The notes under the pieces are model-generated. The model was not told the origin of the DNA. It searched no databases and saw nothing but the letters and a program-made list of their open reading frames with translations. The position numbers and the translations under genes were made by a program. From H2-BAC3 sp045863035 (GTDB taxonomy: Bacteria; Bacteroidota; Ignavibacteria; Ignavibacteriales; Ignavibacteriaceae), in assembly GCA_045863035.1 (NCBI GenBank), contig BTUV01000067.1, positions 1 to 16,266 of the forward strand: a DNA stretch of 16,266 bases, written 5' to 3'. How positions within the stretch are numbered: the first letter of the stretch is position 1; each line of letters begins with the position of its first letter. Shown piece by piece: positions 15,468 through 16,266 of this stretch.

Positions 15468-16266
15468 TACATTAAAAACGAATGCACGGCAATGCATCTT
15501 GGATTCCCCTTAATGGATTACTTCCCGGCTTCTGCCAAAATCTGACCAGGTCGTAAAAGCATGAAAGTACGTGGTAAAAACGAAGATTTTCTCATAATTT
15601 GTCATACTAACTTTAGTGACGATTTACCGGAAAGAAATTATAGTCATATTCTTATCACTTACAATGCAATTTCAAAAAAAAAGAAATTTCTGATATAAGG
15701 ACGATGTTACAATAGCAAAGCCCCCGCTTCCATTGTACAATATATAATGAACAAAGTATAATTTTTTAAGCTCCCTCTTTCCAATACAGATCCCAAGAAA
15801 CACCAAAATTTAAATTCCGCAGAAAACTAAATTCAGTTAAAATTTACTCTGTCGAGAGAGAGGGGGTTTGGGGGTGAGTCTTGTTATTGCGAACATGTGG
15901 CTGATTGTTGGTTATATCTAAACTTCCGATCGGGCGAAATCCTAAAAGATAGTTTTGTCTTGTAATTTGTAAACTTTCCATTAAAAGAGTAAGTAATGCT
16001 CACAAAGTAAAGTATTATAATCTTGTTTATTACAGTGTATAATCAAAGGCAATTAATGATTTAAGATAAGGAGTAAAAAATAAATTTAAGAACACTTGAG
16101 AATCTTTGAATTGGTACGTTTATTTGGCTTTTTTAACTCACCCCCAAACCCCCTCTCTCCTGACAAACTTTACTTTTCCCAAGTATATACTTCAACCAGA
16201 ATATGATCCTTCGTTTATTTAAATCCGTATTGGAAAGAGGGGGCTTCGGAATTGTTCATTGCAGAT
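15468..16266 (+). repeat. Large direct repeat (~800 bp), copy 2
   Basis: Direct copy of 14324-15122 at an offset of 1144 bp (1143 bp after a one-base deletion). It still matches when the window ends at 16266, so its right edge is not visible. A 173-bp stretch (15294-15466) separates it from the tandem units of the first copy. That spacer shows no gene and no clear repeat except ACAAGTGAGGAAATTT, which resembles 14949-14964. No transposase or other gene lies in or beside it. Confidence 0.93.
15519..15619 (-). repeat. Dispersed ~100-bp repeat, copy 4
   Basis: Identical to copy 3 because it lies in the identical part of the duplicated block. Its left end (GGCTTCTGCC, about 15526-15535) is also an imperfect inverted repeat of GGCAGAAGTC at 15451-15460, just outside the duplicated block, so a stem spanning about 85 bp is possible here but not at copy 3. 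Confidence 0.75.

Noticed and set aside
14324..16266. Insertion sequence or composite transposon
   Set aside because: No transposase or remnant is readable on either strand and no clear target duplication is visible at the left edges. It is recorded only as a repeat.

Overview
The window looks like chromosomal DNA from the Bacteroidota/Chlorobiota side of the FCB group, most likely an Ignavibacteria-type bacterium. Two large exported proteins end in type IX secretion (T9SS) type A sorting domains with the QNYPNPFNPST signature. Most genes lack a clear Shine-Dalgarno sequence, and candidate promoters resemble the TTG / TAnnTTTG type of that group. This placement is inferred from protein motifs, not from a marker gene. 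A 100-base N run at 3754-3853 shows that this is a scaffolded draft assembly, possibly a metagenome bin.

Layout from left to right. 1-204 holds one copy of a dispersed ~100-bp repeat and a strong bidirectional terminator. 205-3585 (minus) is a T9SS-exported subtilisin-like protease. 3586-4389 is non-coding: the protease promoter region, a tandem array of ~58-bp units with a palindromic core, and the assembly gap. 4390-4839 is a GNAT acetyltransferase. 4937-6955 is a second T9SS cargo protein with a thioredoxin-like CGPC domain and a PKD domain, followed by a clear terminator. 6956-7606 is non-coding and packed with repeats: a heptamer array, a G-rich ~180-bp element and a second copy of the dispersed repeat. 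7607-11395 and 11415-11813 form a two-component operon: a multi-PAS membrane histidine kinase and a stand-alone receiver. 11874-12269 (minus) is a small TerB-like protein. 12405-14186 is an exported M14 zinc carboxypeptidase-like protein. 14187-16266 has no credible gene and is made of repeats, including an ~800-bp block present twice in direct orientation.

The genes suggest a cell that exports protein-degrading enzymes (S8, M14) and a redox-type T9SS protein, next to one complex sensory system. There is no sign that they form one pathway, apart from the kinase/receiver pair. I see no phage genes, transposase, CRISPR array, tRNA or rRNA, and no recognisable new protein-based system. The unusual part is the non-coding DNA. 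Several repeat families (the 58-bp palindromic tandem repeat, the ~100-bp dispersed repeat, a G-rich/C-rich inverted element, a 50-65-bp tandem unit and several 7-bp-period arrays) are reused in different orders and orientations around the genes.
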